A stretch of 64,000 bases of DNA from Rugamonas apoptosis (GCF_014042355.1 NZ_JACEZU010000017.1:24857-88856), one strand, 5' to 3'; positions 50,172 to 59,557 are shown, numbered from the stretch's first letter. Notes: generated by a model not told the origin, from the sequence alone. Numbers and translations are program-made.

Positions 50172-51989
50172 ATGAAGAAAGCACAGAACAAGAAGAGCCC
50201 CGCCATCGCCTACAGCATCGTGGCCAAGGATTTGCCGGGCCACCTGTTCCAGGTCACGCTGGCCGTGAGCGCGCCGGCGCCGGACGGCCAGGTGCTGGCG
50301 CTGCCGGCCTGGATCCCGGGCAGCTACATGATCCGCGAATTCGCCCGCAACATCATCCAGATCCGCGCCGAATCGAACGGCAAGGACGTGCCGCTGACCA
50401 AGCTCGATAAGCATACCTGGCAGGCCGCGCCCGTGGCCGGCCCGCTGCTGGTGCACTACGAAGTCTATGCCTGGGACTTGTCGGTACGCGCCGCCCACCT
50501 GGACCAGACCCACGGCTTCTTCAACGGCACCAGCGTGTTCCTGCGCGTGGTGGGGCAGGAGCAGGGCGCCCACACGGTCGACATCCAGCGTCCGTCCGAC
50601 CCGGCCGCCGCCAGCTGGCGGGTGGCCACGGCGCTGCCGGAACTGAAGGCCAAGCGCTACGGCTTCGGCAGCTACGTGGCGGCCAATTACGATGAATTGA
50701 TCGACCATCCGGTGGAGATGGGCGACTTCGCGCTGGCCACCTTCAAGGCCCATGGCGTGCCGCACGATATCGTCGTCACGGGCCGGGTGCCCAACCTGGA
50801 TCTGGCGCGCCTGTGCCGCGACCTGAAATCCATCTGCGAAACCCAGATCGCCTTCTTCGAGCCGAAGACCAAACGGGCGCCCATGGAACGCTACCTGTTC
50901 CTCACCATGGCGGTGGGCGACGGCTACGGTGGCCTGGAACACCGCGCCTCCACGGCCCTGATCTGCGCCCGCGCCGACCTGCCCAGCACGGCCGCGCCGA
51001 AAACCAAGGAGCTCCCGGACGGCTACCTGCAATTCCTGGGCTTGTGCAGCCACGAGTATTTCCACACGTGGAACGTCAAGCGCATCAAGCCGGCGGCCTT
51101 CGCGCCGTACGACCTGCAAGTGGAGAACCACTCGCCGCTGCTGTGGCTGTTCGAAGGGTTCACCAGCTATTACGACGATCTGATGCTGGTGCGCGCCGGC
51201 CTGATCGGCGAGCCGGCCTATTTCAAACTGCTGGGTAAAACCGTCGCCAGCGTGCTGCGCGGCAGTGGCCGCAACAAGCAGAGCGTGGCCGAATCGAGCT
51301 TCGACGCCTGGACCAAGTACTACCGCCAGGACGAGAACGCGCCCAACGCCATCGTCAGCTACTACACCAAGGGTTCGCTGGTGGCGCTGGCACTGGACCT
51401 GACCATCCGCGCCAAGACGGCCGGCGCCCGCACGCTGGACGATGTGATGCTGGCCCTGTGGCAGCGCTACGGCCACGACTTCTACCCGGATGGCGGCCGG
51501 GGCGTGACGCCGGCCGAGGTGGAAGCGCTGTTCGACGAGATCAGCGGCCTGCGCCTGAAATCGTTCTTCGACAAGTACGTGCGCGGCACGGCCGACCTGC
51601 CGTTGGCCAAGCTGCTGGCGCCGGTGGGCGTCAAGCTGGCCGACGAGCGCAAGTCGGCCAAGCCCAGCCTGGACGTCAATCCCGGCCGCGATGGCAACGA
51701 CTGCAAGCTGTCGGCCGTGCACGAGGGCGGGGCGGCGCATCAGGCCGGCCTGTCGGCGGGCGACGTGCTGGTGGCGGTGGATGGCCTGCGCGCCACCCAC
51801 GCCAACCTGGATAACCTGCTGGCGCGCTACGCGGTGGGCGCCACCGTCGAAGTGCATGCCTTCCGGCGCGATGAATTGATGGCGTTCCAGGTCACGCTGC
51901 ACGGCGACCGTGCGCCGGGCATCACGCTCACGCTGGACGCGGCCGGCGGCAAGCGCGGCGCGGCCCTGCGCCCCAGCGCCGCGCGCTGA
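50172..51989 (+). CDS. M61-family glycyl aminopeptidase with PDZ domain
   Basis: 605 residues from ATG 50172 (AGGAAA site); the frame is open further upstream inside the previous gene and should not be used. The N-terminal beta domain contains LPAWIPGSYMIREFARNI; the gluzincin core has HEYFH at 294-298 in CSHEYFHTWNVKRIKP, with the third ligand in LWLFEGFTSYYDDL; a PDZ domain closes the protein (about 505-590, AGLSAGDVLVAVDGLRA). Family members release N-terminal Gly/Ala from peptides. No signal peptide is visible (MKKAQNKKSPAI), so it is probably cytoplasmic. Confidence 0.92.
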   Translation: MKKAQNKKSPAIAYSIVAKDLPGHLFQVTLAVSAPAPDGQVLALPAWIPGSYMIREFARNIIQIRAESNGKDVPLTKLDKHTWQAAPVAGPLLVHYEVYAWDLSVRAAHLDQTHGFFNGTSVFLRVVGQEQGAHTVDIQRPSDPAAASWRVATALPELKAKRYGFGSYVAANYDELIDHPVEMGDFALATFKAHGVPHDIVVTGRVPNLDLARLCRDLKSICETQIAFFEPKTKRAPMERYLFLTMAVGDGYGGLEHRASTALICARADLPSTAAPKTKELPDGYLQFLGLCSHEYFHTWNVKRIKPAAFAPYDLQVENHSPLLWLFEGFTSYYDDLMLVRAGLIGEPAYFKLLGKTVASVLRGSGRNKQSVAESSFDAWTKYYRQDENAPNAIVSYYTKGSLVALALDLTIRAKTAGARTLDDVMLALWQRYGHDFYPDGGRGVTPAEVEALFDEISGLRLKSFFDKYVRGTADLPLAKLLAPVGVKLADERKSAKPSLDVNPGRDGNDCKLSAVHEGGAAHQAGLSAGDVLVAVDGLRATHANLDNLLARYAVGATVEVHAFRRDELMAFQVTLHGDRAPGITLTLDAAGGKRGAALRPSAAR

Positions 51990-52135
51990 ATTGTCACTGG
52001 GCGGCGTGGCGGTCCGGTACGGTTTTCAGGCCGCGCCGGACCGCGGTAAGAATTCCGGCATATTTGTCCGTCGGCTTATGGGCTAAAATGCAGAGGCAAT
52101 TGGCACCTGCGCGCCAGTCCGCCTCCACCAACCCC

Positions 52136-53329
52136 ATGCTGCCCGTGATCCAGCTCGATCCTTACACTATCATCCTGATGTCCACCCTGATGGGTGGGGC
52201 AATGAGTGTCGTGCTGTTTTCGGCTTCGCGCAGTTTTCCGTCCGAGATAGGCGGATTGCGGGAATGGGGCGGCGCCCTGTTGTGTCTGGTAACCGGCGCG
52301 GTGCTGCTGGCGCTGCGCAACGGTCCGATGCCCAAGGTGGTGTCCATGCTGGGCATGAACGCCACGCTGCTGTGGGGCATAGGACTGACCTTGATCGGTA
52401 CCGAAAAATTCTACGGCGTACGCCCCAGCTGGCGCATGGTTCAAGGCTGCTGGGGGCTGGGCATGGCCGCGATCGCCTATTGGATGCTGGCGGAGCCCGA
52501 TTTTGCCACCCGCGTCGCTATTTTCTCGACCTTCGTCTGCGCGTGCTACAGCCGCCAGTTGTGGCTGGTCGTACGCCATGGCGAGCGCCAGTTCCCCACC
52601 CTGTTCTTCGGTATGCTGATGCTGGTGCAGACGCTGGTGGTCATCGTCCGCGGTGTTCGGGCGCTTTATGACGGCGGCATCTCGGTCGACTTGCTGCGGC
52701 CGGGGCCATTCTTGAGCGTGTATATGGCGACCAGCAGTTTCATGGTGCTGATGCTGGCAGTGGGTTTCATGACCATGGCCACCCGGCGCCTGCAAACCAT
52801 CCTGGAACGGCGTTCGACCCGCGATCCGTTGACCCAGGTGCTGAACCGGCGCGGCTTTGCCGACGTGTATGCCCGCGAGCGCGCCCTGATGCAGCGCGAG
52901 CGCCGCGCCACCACCCTGCTCAGCATCGACCTGGATCACTTCAAGTCCATCAACGACCGCTATGGCCATGCCACCGGCGACCGGGTGCTGGTACATGTGG
53001 CGGGGGTGATCGGCAAGGCGCTGCGGGCATCGGACCAGGTGGCCCGTTTCGGTGGCGAGGAATTCGTCGTGCTGCTGCCCGATACGGGCCTGGAGCGAGC
53101 CGGCAATGTGGCGGAACGCATCCAGGAGGTGCTGCGGGCGCCGCGCAAGGATGACCTGCCGGCCTATACGGCCAGCATCGGCATCGCCTGCCAGCTCAAC
53201 GCCGAGGAAGATCTGGATGGTATTTTGCAGCGGGCCGACGGCGCCCTGTACCGCGCCAAGGCGCTGGGGCGCAACCGGGTCGAGGTGGCGGAGCCGGCCA
53301 GCCTGCCGACGCGGGTGGCGCTGGGCTGA
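52136..53329 (+). CDS. Membrane-bound diguanylate cyclase (GGDEF)
   Basis: 397 residues from ATG 52136; earlier in-frame starts at 52088 (ATG) and 52064 (GTG) are possible, but TAAAAT at 52084-52089 looks like a -10 box overlapping the first of them. Six or so hydrophobic segments occupy residues 10-205. The GGDEF domain starts at RDPLTQVLNRRGF, with D in IDLDHFKSINDRYGH and the catalytic GGEEF at 306-310. No RxxD inhibitory site is evident five residues before it. It should make cyclic di-GMP, promoting surface growth. Confidence 0.92.
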   Translation: MLPVIQLDPYTIILMSTLMGGAMSVVLFSASRSFPSEIGGLREWGGALLCLVTGAVLLALRNGPMPKVVSMLGMNATLLWGIGLTLIGTEKFYGVRPSWRMVQGCWGLGMAAIAYWMLAEPDFATRVAIFSTFVCACYSRQLWLVVRHGERQFPTLFFGMLMLVQTLVVIVRGVRALYDGGISVDLLRPGPFLSVYMATSSFMVLMLAVGFMTMATRRLQTILERRSTRDPLTQVLNRRGFADVYARERALMQRERRATTLLSIDLDHFKSINDRYGHATGDRVLVHVAGVIGKALRASDQVARFGGEEFVVLLPDTGLERAGNVAERIQEVLRAPRKDDLPAYTASIGIACQLNAEEDLDGILQRADGALYRAKALGRNRVEVAEPASLPTRVALG

Positions 53330-53378
53330 ACGCGGCCTGCGGGCGCCGTTGCAGCGGCGATCATCGCGATAACTGCCG

Positions 53379-53897
53379 TTACTGCGGCCCGGCCAGCGTG
53401 CGCAGCTGGAACTGGTAATCCCGATTGAACAGGAAGGTTTCCGTCACGGCCAGGTTGCGGCCCCGCAGCAGGGAACCGGGACGGGGCAGGGGCTCGGCCC
53501 GGCGCACGGCGTTCATGGCGATGCTGGAAGCGTCTTCGTCGCGCGAGCGGTGCACGCGCAGGTTGCCGACATTGCCATTACCGTCGATGGTGAAGTCCAG
53601 TACGACGATGGCCGGCAGCATGGGCGGCAGCGCGCCGTGGAAAATCTGCGCGGCATTGACGGCGGCGATGCGCTGGGCCACCTGGATCTTGTAGTCATCC
53701 AGCGTGGCCGCCAGACGCTGGCTGGGCGCCGGCACATGGGCCGGCGCGGGAGCGCGGGTGACGGGTGGCGCCGGTTGTACGGTAGGCTGCGTGTAGCAGG
53801 AGGTGAGCAGACTGGCGAACAGCCCTGCCAGCAGGGACGTTCCCAATAACGAGGCCAGCCCCGCGAGGGCTGTTTTCCTCAACGGTGTCATGGCCAT
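53379..53897 (-). CDS. TonB C-terminal-like lipoprotein
   Basis: 172 residues. N-terminal positive residues and a hydrophobic segment end in LLTSC, a plausible lipobox, followed by a Pro/Ala-rich spacer and a TonB/TolA C-terminal-like domain: PAIVVLDFTIDGNGNVGNLRV, then AVRRAEPLPRPGSLL. TonB-like domains transmit inner-membrane energy, but a lipid anchor and the small size suggest a different, perhaps structural, role. It lies 12 bp downstream of trpC on the same strand and may ride on that transcript. Confidence 0.72.
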   Translation of the reverse strand: MAMTPLRKTALAGLASLLGTSLLAGLFASLLTSCYTQPTVQPAPPVTRAPAPAHVPAPSQRLAATLDDYKIQVAQRIAAVNAAQIFHGALPPMLPAIVVLDFTIDGNGNVGNLRVHRSRDEDASSIAMNAVRRAEPLPRPGSLLRGRNLAVTETFLFNRDYQFQLRTLAGPQ

Positions 53898-53909
53898 GGC
53901 AATCTCCGA

Positions 53910-54710
53910 TCAGTTGAACAGGCGGCGCAGTTCTGCGCCAGGGTCCGGGGCGCGCATGAACGCTTCGCCCACCAGGAATGCATTGACGTTAGCATCGCGC
54001 ATGCGCTGCACGTCATTTGTTACCATGATGCCAGATTCCGTGACGACGAGGCGCTCGCTTGGAATCCGCGGCAACAAGCCCAGGGTGGTGTCCAGCGACG
54101 TCTCGAAGGTGCGCAGGTTGCGGTTGTTGATGCCCATCAGATTGGTTTTCAGGCGCAGGGCGGCCGTCAGTTCGTCGCCGTCGTGCACTTCCACCAGCAC
54201 GTCCATGCCCAGTTCATGGGCGCAGGCTTCCATTTCCGCCATCAGGCCGTGATCCAGCGCCGACACGATCAGCAGGATGCAGTCGGCGCCCATGGCGCGC
54301 GCTTCATACACCTGGTACATGTCGACCAAAAAATCCTTGCGCAGCACGGGCAGGGCGCAGGCGCCGCGCGCCTGTTGCAGGTACTCAACGGCGCCCTGGA
54401 AGAACTGCACGTCCGTCAGCACGGACAGGCAGGCCGCGCCGCCGGCCGCGTAGCTGGCCGCGATGTCGGCCGGGCGGAAATCGGCCCGCAGCACACCCTT
54501 GGAGGGCGAGGCTTTCTTCACTTCCGCGATCACCCCGGCCGCGCCGGCGGCGATGTGGCGGCGCAGGCTGGCCTCGAAGCCGCGCAAGCCGGCACGCAGT
54601 TCGGCGTTGCCTTCCACTTCGCTACGCAGGCTGGCCAGGCTGCGGTGCTTCTTGGCGGCGGCCACTTCGTCGGCCTTGACGGCCAGGATTTTGTTGAGGA
54701 TGTCGGACAT
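53910..54710 (-). CDS. trpC: Indole-3-glycerol phosphate synthase
   Basis: 266 residues, a TIM barrel with IAEVKKASPSKG (substrate-binding Lys and Ser), VLRKDFLVD, LMGINNRNLRTFE and VTESGI at the expected order. It closes the indole ring of tryptophan. Stand-alone enzyme, not fused to TrpF. It is the last biosynthetic gene of the trpE-trpG-trpD-trpC run, 112 bp after trpD; trpF, trpB and trpA are not in this window, a split common in betaproteobacteria. Confidence 0.96.
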   Translation of the reverse strand: MSDILNKILAVKADEVAAAKKHRSLASLRSEVEGNAELRAGLRGFEASLRRHIAAGAAGVIAEVKKASPSKGVLRADFRPADIAASYAAGGAACLSVLTDVQFFQGAVEYLQQARGACALPVLRKDFLVDMYQVYEARAMGADCILLIVSALDHGLMAEMEACAHELGMDVLVEVHDGDELTAALRLKTNLMGINNRNLRTFETSLDTTLGLLPRIPSERLVVTESGIMVTNDVQRMRDANVNAFLVGEAFMRAPDPGAELRRLFN

Positions 54711-54822
54711 GATGGGAACCAGTGAAAAGTGGGATGCTAGTGTTGTTCGGGCAGGGCCAGGTGCGGGGCGGGGACAGGGGCAAGTCCGGCGGCAGGTGGC
54801 GCGCGCCGGACATGGCCTGTCC

Positions 54823-55860
54823 TCAGTTGGTGGCGCCCAGGGTCTGCGTCACCTGCACGAATTGCTCGATCTTCTTGAGCGCGGCGCCCGATTCGATGGC
54901 GATACGGGCCCGCTTCAGGCCATCCTCGATCGAGCTGGCCACGCCGGCCGCGTACAGGGCGGTGCCGGCGTTCAGGGCCACGATGTCGTACGGCGCGCCG
55001 GGCTGGCCGGTCAGCGCTTCGGTCATCATGGCCTTGGAGGCGGTGGCGTCGGCCACCTTCAAGTTGCGGCTGGCGATCATCTGCAGGCCGAAGTCTTCCG
55101 GATGGATTTCGTATTCGCGGATTTCGCCGTTGACCAGTTCACCAACCATGGTGGCCGCGCCCAGCGACACTTCGTCCATGTTGTCGCGGCCATAGACCAC
55201 CATGGCGTGCTGCGCGCCCAGGCGCTGCAGCACCCGCACCTGGATACCCACCAGGTCGGCGTGGAATACGCCCATCAGGATATTGGGTGCGCCGGCTGGA
55301 TTGGTGAGCGGGCCCAGGATGTTGAAGATGGTGCGCACGCCCAGTTCGCGCCGCACCGGGGCCGCGTGCTTCATGGCCGCATGGTGGTTGGGGGCGAACA
55401 TGAAGCCGATGCCGGTCTGCGCGATCGACTGGGCGATCTGCTCCGGCTTCAGGTTGATGTTGGCGCCCAGCGCTTCGATCACGTCGGCGCTGCCGGACGA
55501 GGACGACACGCTGCGTCCGCCATGCTTGGCCACGCGCGCGCCGGCGGCGGCGGCCACGAACATGGAGGCGGTGGAGATGTTGAAGGTGTGGGCGCCGTCG
55601 CCGCCGGTGCCGACGATGTCGAGCAGGCCACTGGTGTCGGCCATCGGCACCTTGGTGGAGAATTCGCGCATCACTTGCGCGGCGGCGGCGATTTCGCCGA
55701 TGGTTTCTTTTTTCACGCGCAGGCCCATGGTCAGGGCCGCGATCATCACGGGCGACATTTCGCCGGACATGATCTGGCGGAACAGGTGCAGCATCTCGTC
55801 GTGGAAAATCTCGCGGTGTTCGATGCAGCGCAGCAGGGCTTCTTGATGGGTGATCGGCAT
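54823..55860 (-). CDS. trpD: Anthranilate phosphoribosyltransferase
   Basis: 345 residues with DIVGTGGDGAHTFNISTA (pyrophosphate-binding Gly loop), KHGGRSVSSSSGSADVIEALG and FMFAPNHHAAM. It joins anthranilate to PRPP in the second step of tryptophan synthesis. It lies 78 bp after trpG; the gap contains two tandem copies of GACGTACG (55912-55919, 55924-55931) of unknown meaning. Confidence 0.97.
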   Translation of the reverse strand: MPITHQEALLRCIEHREIFHDEMLHLFRQIMSGEMSPVMIAALTMGLRVKKETIGEIAAAAQVMREFSTKVPMADTSGLLDIVGTGGDGAHTFNISTASMFVAAAAGARVAKHGGRSVSSSSGSADVIEALGANINLKPEQIAQSIAQTGIGFMFAPNHHAAMKHAAPVRRELGVRTIFNILGPLTNPAGAPNILMGVFHADLVGIQVRVLQRLGAQHAMVVYGRDNMDEVSLGAATMVGELVNGEIREYEIHPEDFGLQMIASRNLKVADATASKAMMTEALTGQPGAPYDIVALNAGTALYAAGVASSIEDGLKRARIAIESGAALKKIEQFVQVTQTLGATN

Positions 55861-55938
55861 GGCAATTCCTTCTTCAATGATTTGAACGCGGGTCGCAGCA
55901 GGGGGAGCAAAGACGTACGTGAAGACGTACGCCCCTCC

Positions 55939-56502
55939 TCAGCGGACCAGGAAATTCTTCAGCAGCTGGTGGCCGTGTTCCGACAGGATGGACTCGGGGT
56001 GGAACTGCACGCCCTCGATGTCGTATTCCTTGTGGCGCACGCCCATGATTTCACCGTCGTCGGTCCAGGCCGTCACTTCCAGGCAGGAAGGCAGCGAGGC
56101 GCGCTCGATGGCGAGCGAGTGATAACGGATCACTGTGAAGGGGGAGGGCAGTCCTTTGAAGACGCCCACGCCCGTATGCGCGATGAGAGAAGTTTTGCCA
56201 TGCATGACCTGCTTGGCGCGGATCACCTTGCCGCCAAAGGCTTCGCCGATGGCCTGGTGGCCCAGGCACACGCCCAGGATAGGCTTCTTGCCGGCGAAGT
56301 GCTTGAGCACCGCCAGCGAGATGCCGGCCTGCGACGGGTCCTTGGGGCCGGGCGAGATGCAGATGCGGTCCGGATTGAGCGCCTCGATCTGTTCGATCGT
56401 GATTTCGTCGTTGCGGTAGACCCGCACGTCCTCGCCCAATTCGCCGAAATACTGCACGATGTTGTAGGTGAAGGAGTCGTAGTTGTCGATCATCAGCAGC
56501 AT
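55939..56502 (-). CDS. trpG: Anthranilate synthase component II (glutamine amidotransferase)
   Basis: 187 residues from ATG 56502; an in-frame ATG at 56526 lies inside trpE and is unlikely. A class I amidotransferase: MLLMIDNYDSFTYNIVQYF, the oxyanion SPGPKDP, nucleophile Cys in GVCLGHQAIGEAFGG, and the His-Glu pair near GVQFHPES. It supplies ammonia to TrpE, and often also to PabB for folate. Its start follows the trpE stop by one base, so the two subunits are translationally coupled. Confidence 0.96.
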   Translation of the reverse strand: MLLMIDNYDSFTYNIVQYFGELGEDVRVYRNDEITIEQIEALNPDRICISPGPKDPSQAGISLAVLKHFAGKKPILGVCLGHQAIGEAFGGKVIRAKQVMHGKTSLIAHTGVGVFKGLPSPFTVIRYHSLAIERASLPSCLEVTAWTDDGEIMGVRHKEYDIEGVQFHPESILSEHGHQLLKNFLVR

Positions 56503-56503
56503 C

Positions 56504-58000
56504 TCAGAACTCCCCATCCAGGCCATCTTGCACTTGTTCGGCGGCGCGCAGCACGGCGCGCGCCTTGTTTTCAGTTTCCTGCCATTCCATCTCGGGGATG
56601 GAGTCGGCCACGATGCCGGCGGCGGCCTGCACGTACAGGTTGCCGTCCTTGATCACGCCGGTGCGGATGGCGATCGCCACATCCATTTCGCCGCCGAACG
56701 ACAGGTAGCCGCAGGCGCCGCCGTAGATGCCGCGCTTGGAGATTTCCAGCTCGTCGATCACTTCCATCGCCCGCACCTTGGGCGCGCCCGTCAGGGTGCC
56801 GGCCGGGAAGGTGGCGCGCAGCACGTCCAGGTTGGACAGGCCGTCCTCCAGCTTGCCCTCCACGTTGGAGACGATGTGCTGCACGTGCGAATACTTTTCG
56901 ATCACCAGACGGTCGGTGACCTTGACGCTGCCGATGTCGGAAATGCGGCCCAGGTCATTGCGGGCCAGGTCGATCAGCATCACGTGTTCGGCGATCTCTT
57001 TTGGATCGGCCAGCAGTTCCGTCGCCAGTTCGGCGTCGCGCTCGGGCGTGCTGCCGCGCGGGCGGGTGCCGGCGATGGGGCGCAGCGTGACTTTCTTCTG
57101 GCCGTCCGGCGCCGTCTCGTTGCGCACCAAAATCTCGGGCGAGGCGCCAACGATCTGCATGTCGCCGAAATTGTAGAAGTACATATACGGCGACGGGTTC
57201 AGCGAACGCAGCGCGCGGTACAGGGTCAGCGGCGAATCGACATAGGGTTTGCGTATGCGCTGGCCGATCTGCACTTGCATCAGGTCGCCGGCCATCACGT
57301 ATTCGTGGGCCTTGGCCACCGCTTTCAGGTAATCGGCCTTGTCGAATTCACGGATGGCTTCCGTACGCACCGAGCTGGAAGTGACGGGCGCGTCCACGCC
57401 ACGGCGCAGCATCACGCGCAGGTCCTTCAGGCGCTGGCGGGCCTTGGAATAGGCTTCCGGCTGGGTGGGATCGGCGTACACGATCAGGTACAGCTTGCCC
57501 GACAGGTTGTCGATCACGGCCAGTTCTTCCGTCACCATCAGCTGGATATCGGGCAGGCCCAGGTCGTCCTTGGGACAGGTGGCGGCCAGTTTCTTCTCGA
57601 TGTGGCGCACCGTGTCGTAGCCGAAGTAGCCGGCCAGGCCGCCGCAGAAGCGCGGCATGCCGGGGCGCAGGGCCACCTTGTAGCGGGACTGGAATTGTTC
57701 GATGAATTCGAGCGGATTGCCCTCGTGGGTTTCGATCACGGCGCCGTTGCGGACGATTTCCGTCACATTGCCGGAGCTGCGCAGCAGCGTATTGGCGGGC
57801 AGGCCGATGAAAGAGTAGCGGCCGAAACGCTCGCCGCCCACCACCGATTCGAGCAGGAAGGTGTTCTTGCCCGCGTTCTGGGTCTGGGCCAGCTTGAGGT
57901 ACAGCGTGAGGGGAGTTTCGAGGTCGGCAAACGCTTCCGCGATCAGCGGGATACGGTTGTAGCCTTCATTGGCCAACGATTTGAATTCGAGTTCGGTCAT
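56504..58000 (-). CDS. trpE: Anthranilate synthase component I
   Basis: 498 residues from ATG 58000, chosen for the GGAGAGA ribosome site; the frame continues 27 codons upstream through the attenuator region and is not translated there. The chorismate-binding core shows VMAGDLMQVQIGQRI, LRPIAGTRPRG, DLARNDLGRI and GTLTGAPKVRAMEVI; residues LLESV near position 48 form part of the tryptophan feedback pocket. It converts chorismate to anthranilate with TrpG. Expression is likely controlled by the Trp-rich leader and terminator at 58044-58181. Confidence 0.96.
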   Translation of the reverse strand: MTELEFKSLANEGYNRIPLIAEAFADLETPLTLYLKLAQTQNAGKNTFLLESVVGGERFGRYSFIGLPANTLLRSSGNVTEIVRNGAVIETHEGNPLEFIEQFQSRYKVALRPGMPRFCGGLAGYFGYDTVRHIEKKLAATCPKDDLGLPDIQLMVTEELAVIDNLSGKLYLIVYADPTQPEAYSKARQRLKDLRVMLRRGVDAPVTSSSVRTEAIREFDKADYLKAVAKAHEYVMAGDLMQVQIGQRIRKPYVDSPLTLYRALRSLNPSPYMYFYNFGDMQIVGASPEILVRNETAPDGQKKVTLRPIAGTRPRGSTPERDAELATELLADPKEIAEHVMLIDLARNDLGRISDIGSVKVTDRLVIEKYSHVQHIVSNVEGKLEDGLSNLDVLRATFPAGTLTGAPKVRAMEVIDELEISKRGIYGGACGYLSFGGEMDVAIAIRTGVIKDGNLYVQAAAGIVADSIPEMEWQETENKARAVLRAAEQVQDGLDGEF

Positions 58001-58043
58001 GTTTCTCTCCATGCCGCCGCATTGTGAGCGGCGGTGGGTTTTC

Positions 58044-58078
58044 AAAAAACCTGTCGGGTGCGCGGGCACGTGCGACAG
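58044..58078 (-). terminator. trp attenuator terminator
   Basis: On the minus strand CTGTCG (58078-58073) and CGACAG (58056-58051) enclose a GC-rich inner loop, then G and six T (58049-58044), 17 bp beyond the leader-peptide stop and 44 bp before the trpE start codon. An upstream hairpin CCAGGC...GCCTGG (58127-58147) lies within the leader peptide ahead of the Trp codons' end, giving the elements needed for alternative folding. Confidence 0.75.
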
Positions 58079-58094
58079 CAATCAATTCGGCTTG

Positions 58095-58181
58095 TTACTT
58101 TTGCCAGGATTGCCAGCGTCGCCAAAGCCAGGCCTCAATCGAGCCTGGTTGTGTGACAGTGTGTTTTTTGGTGAGAAACAT
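58095..58181 (-). CDS. trpL: trp operon leader peptide (28 residues, four Trp)
   Basis: ATG 58181 to TAA 58095 encodes a 28-residue peptide starting MFLTKKHTV and ending EAWLWRRWQSWQK, with Trp at 18, 20, 23 and 26. A cluster of four Trp codons followed by a terminator hairpin just before trpE is the classic ribosome-stalling attenuator: when charged tRNA-Trp is scarce the ribosome stalls and the terminator does not form. It starts only 24 bp after the gph stop, so the leader lies inside a longer rpe-gph-trp transcript or its promoter lies within gph. Confidence 0.85.
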   Translation of the reverse strand: MFLTKKHTVTQPGSIEAWLWRRWQSWQK

Positions 58182-58205
58182 TTTCAGTTGAGCGCAGTAT
58201 GCAAT

Positions 58206-58889
58206 TCAGTTATGCAAACGAATCTGGCGTGCCGCTTCTAGCAGCGTGTCAACTATACCATCGGAATCGGTTTCGTGTATAGCCTGTCCGTGATTGTAAC
58301 CGTAGGGCACCGTCAACACGGGGCAACCGGCCGCCCGCGCCGCTTGCGCGTCGTTGGACGAATCGCCGATGGCCACCACGGCGGCCGGCGCCAGGCCGAA
58401 TTGTTCGCACACCGTCAGCAGCGGCAGCGGGTCCGGCTTCTTGCGGGCCAGCGAATCGCCGCCGTACACCACGTCGAAATAGCCGTGCAGGCCTTTCTGG
58501 TGCAGCAGCGGGGTGGCGAACGAGATCGGTTTGTTGGTCACGCAGGCCAGGCGCAGGCCTTGCGCTTTGAGCGCTTCCAGGCCCGCGATCACGTCTGGAT
58601 AGAGCGCGCTGTGGTTGCCGTTGATGGCCAGGTAGTGGCGCTGGTAGGAACCCAGCGCCGCCTCGAAATGCTGTTCCACGCCGGCCGCGTCAAAGTCGAG
58701 CGCCAGCACGCTGCGGATCAGGTTCTCGGAACCCTTGCCCACCATGTTGGCGATCTGCTGTTGCGAAATGGGCGCCAGGCCCAGTTCGGCGCGCATGGCG
58801 TTGATGGCCACGTGGAAGTCGGGCACCGTGTCGAGCATGGTGCCATCCAGATCGATGATCGCGGCGCGCACGCCTGCCAGTACCTTCAT
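58206..58889 (-). CDS. gph: Phosphoglycolate phosphatase (HAD family)
   Basis: 227 residues: HAD motif I IDLDGTMLDT with nucleophile and acid Asp, motif II LACVTNKP, Lys in RKKPDPLPLL and motif IV IGDSSNDAQAA. It hydrolyses 2-phosphoglycolate, for example after repair of DNA 3' ends. It starts 2 bp after rpe ends, and is followed after 24 bp by the trp leader peptide. The rpe-gph-trpE order is common in betaproteobacteria. Confidence 0.92.
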   Translation of the reverse strand: MKVLAGVRAAIIDLDGTMLDTVPDFHVAINAMRAELGLAPISQQQIANMVGKGSENLIRSVLALDFDAAGVEQHFEAALGSYQRHYLAINGNHSALYPDVIAGLEALKAQGLRLACVTNKPISFATPLLHQKGLHGYFDVVYGGDSLARKKPDPLPLLTVCEQFGLAPAAVVAIGDSSNDAQAARAAGCPVLTVPYGYNHGQAIHETDSDGIVDTLLEAARQIRLHN

Positions 58890-58891
58890 GC

Positions 58892-59557
58892 TTACACCGT
58901 CGCCAGTTGGGTGCGCATGGCGTCGATCACGGCCTTGTAGTCGGGCTGGCCGAAGATGGCCGAGCCGGCGACGAAGGTGTCGGCGCCCGCTGCCGCTGCC
59001 GCGGCGATGTTGTCGATCTTGATGCCGCCGTCCACTTCCAGCAGGATGTCGCGGCCCGATTCATCGATCTTGCGACGCGCCAGCGCGATTTTTTTCAGCG
59101 CTTCGGGAATGAAGGACTGGCCGCCGAAGCCGGGGTTGACGGACATGATGAGGATCATGTCGATCTTGTCCATCACATGGTCCAGGTAGTGCAGCGGGGT
59201 GCCGGGGTTGAACACCAGGCCGGCCTTGCAGCCGTTGTCGCGGATCAGTTGCAGCGAGCGGTCGATGTGCTCCGACGCTTCCGGGTGGAAGGTGATGATG
59301 TTGGCGCCGGCCTTGGCGAAGTCGGGGATCAGGCGGTCGACCGGTTTGACCATCAGGTGCACGTCGATCGGCACTTGCACGTGCGGGCGGATCGCCTGGC
59401 ATACCAGCGGGCCGATGGTCAGGTTCGGCACATAATGGTTGTCCATCACGTCGAAGTGGATGATGTCGGCGCCGGCCGTGACGACATTGCGTACTTCCTC
59501 GCCCAGGCGGGCGAAGTCGGCGGACAGGATGCTGGGAGCGATGCGGAAAGTGGTCAT
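58892..59557 (-). CDS. rpe: Ribulose-phosphate 3-epimerase
   Basis: 221 residues, a TIM barrel with IAPSILSADFARLG, HFDVMDNHYVPNLTIGP (metal-binding His and Asp), DVHLMV, MSVNPGFGGQSFIP and EVDGGIK. It interconverts ribulose 5-phosphate and xylulose 5-phosphate in the pentose phosphate pathway. It is the first gene of the rpe-gph-trp block, divergent from apaG with about 210 bp between. Confidence 0.96.
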   Translation of the reverse strand: MTTFRIAPSILSADFARLGEEVRNVVTAGADIIHFDVMDNHYVPNLTIGPLVCQAIRPHVQVPIDVHLMVKPVDRLIPDFAKAGANIITFHPEASEHIDRSLQLIRDNGCKAGLVFNPGTPLHYLDHVMDKIDMILIMSVNPGFGGQSFIPEALKKIALARRKIDESGRDILLEVDGGIKIDNIAAAAAAGADTFVAGSAIFGQPDYKAVIDAMRTQLATV

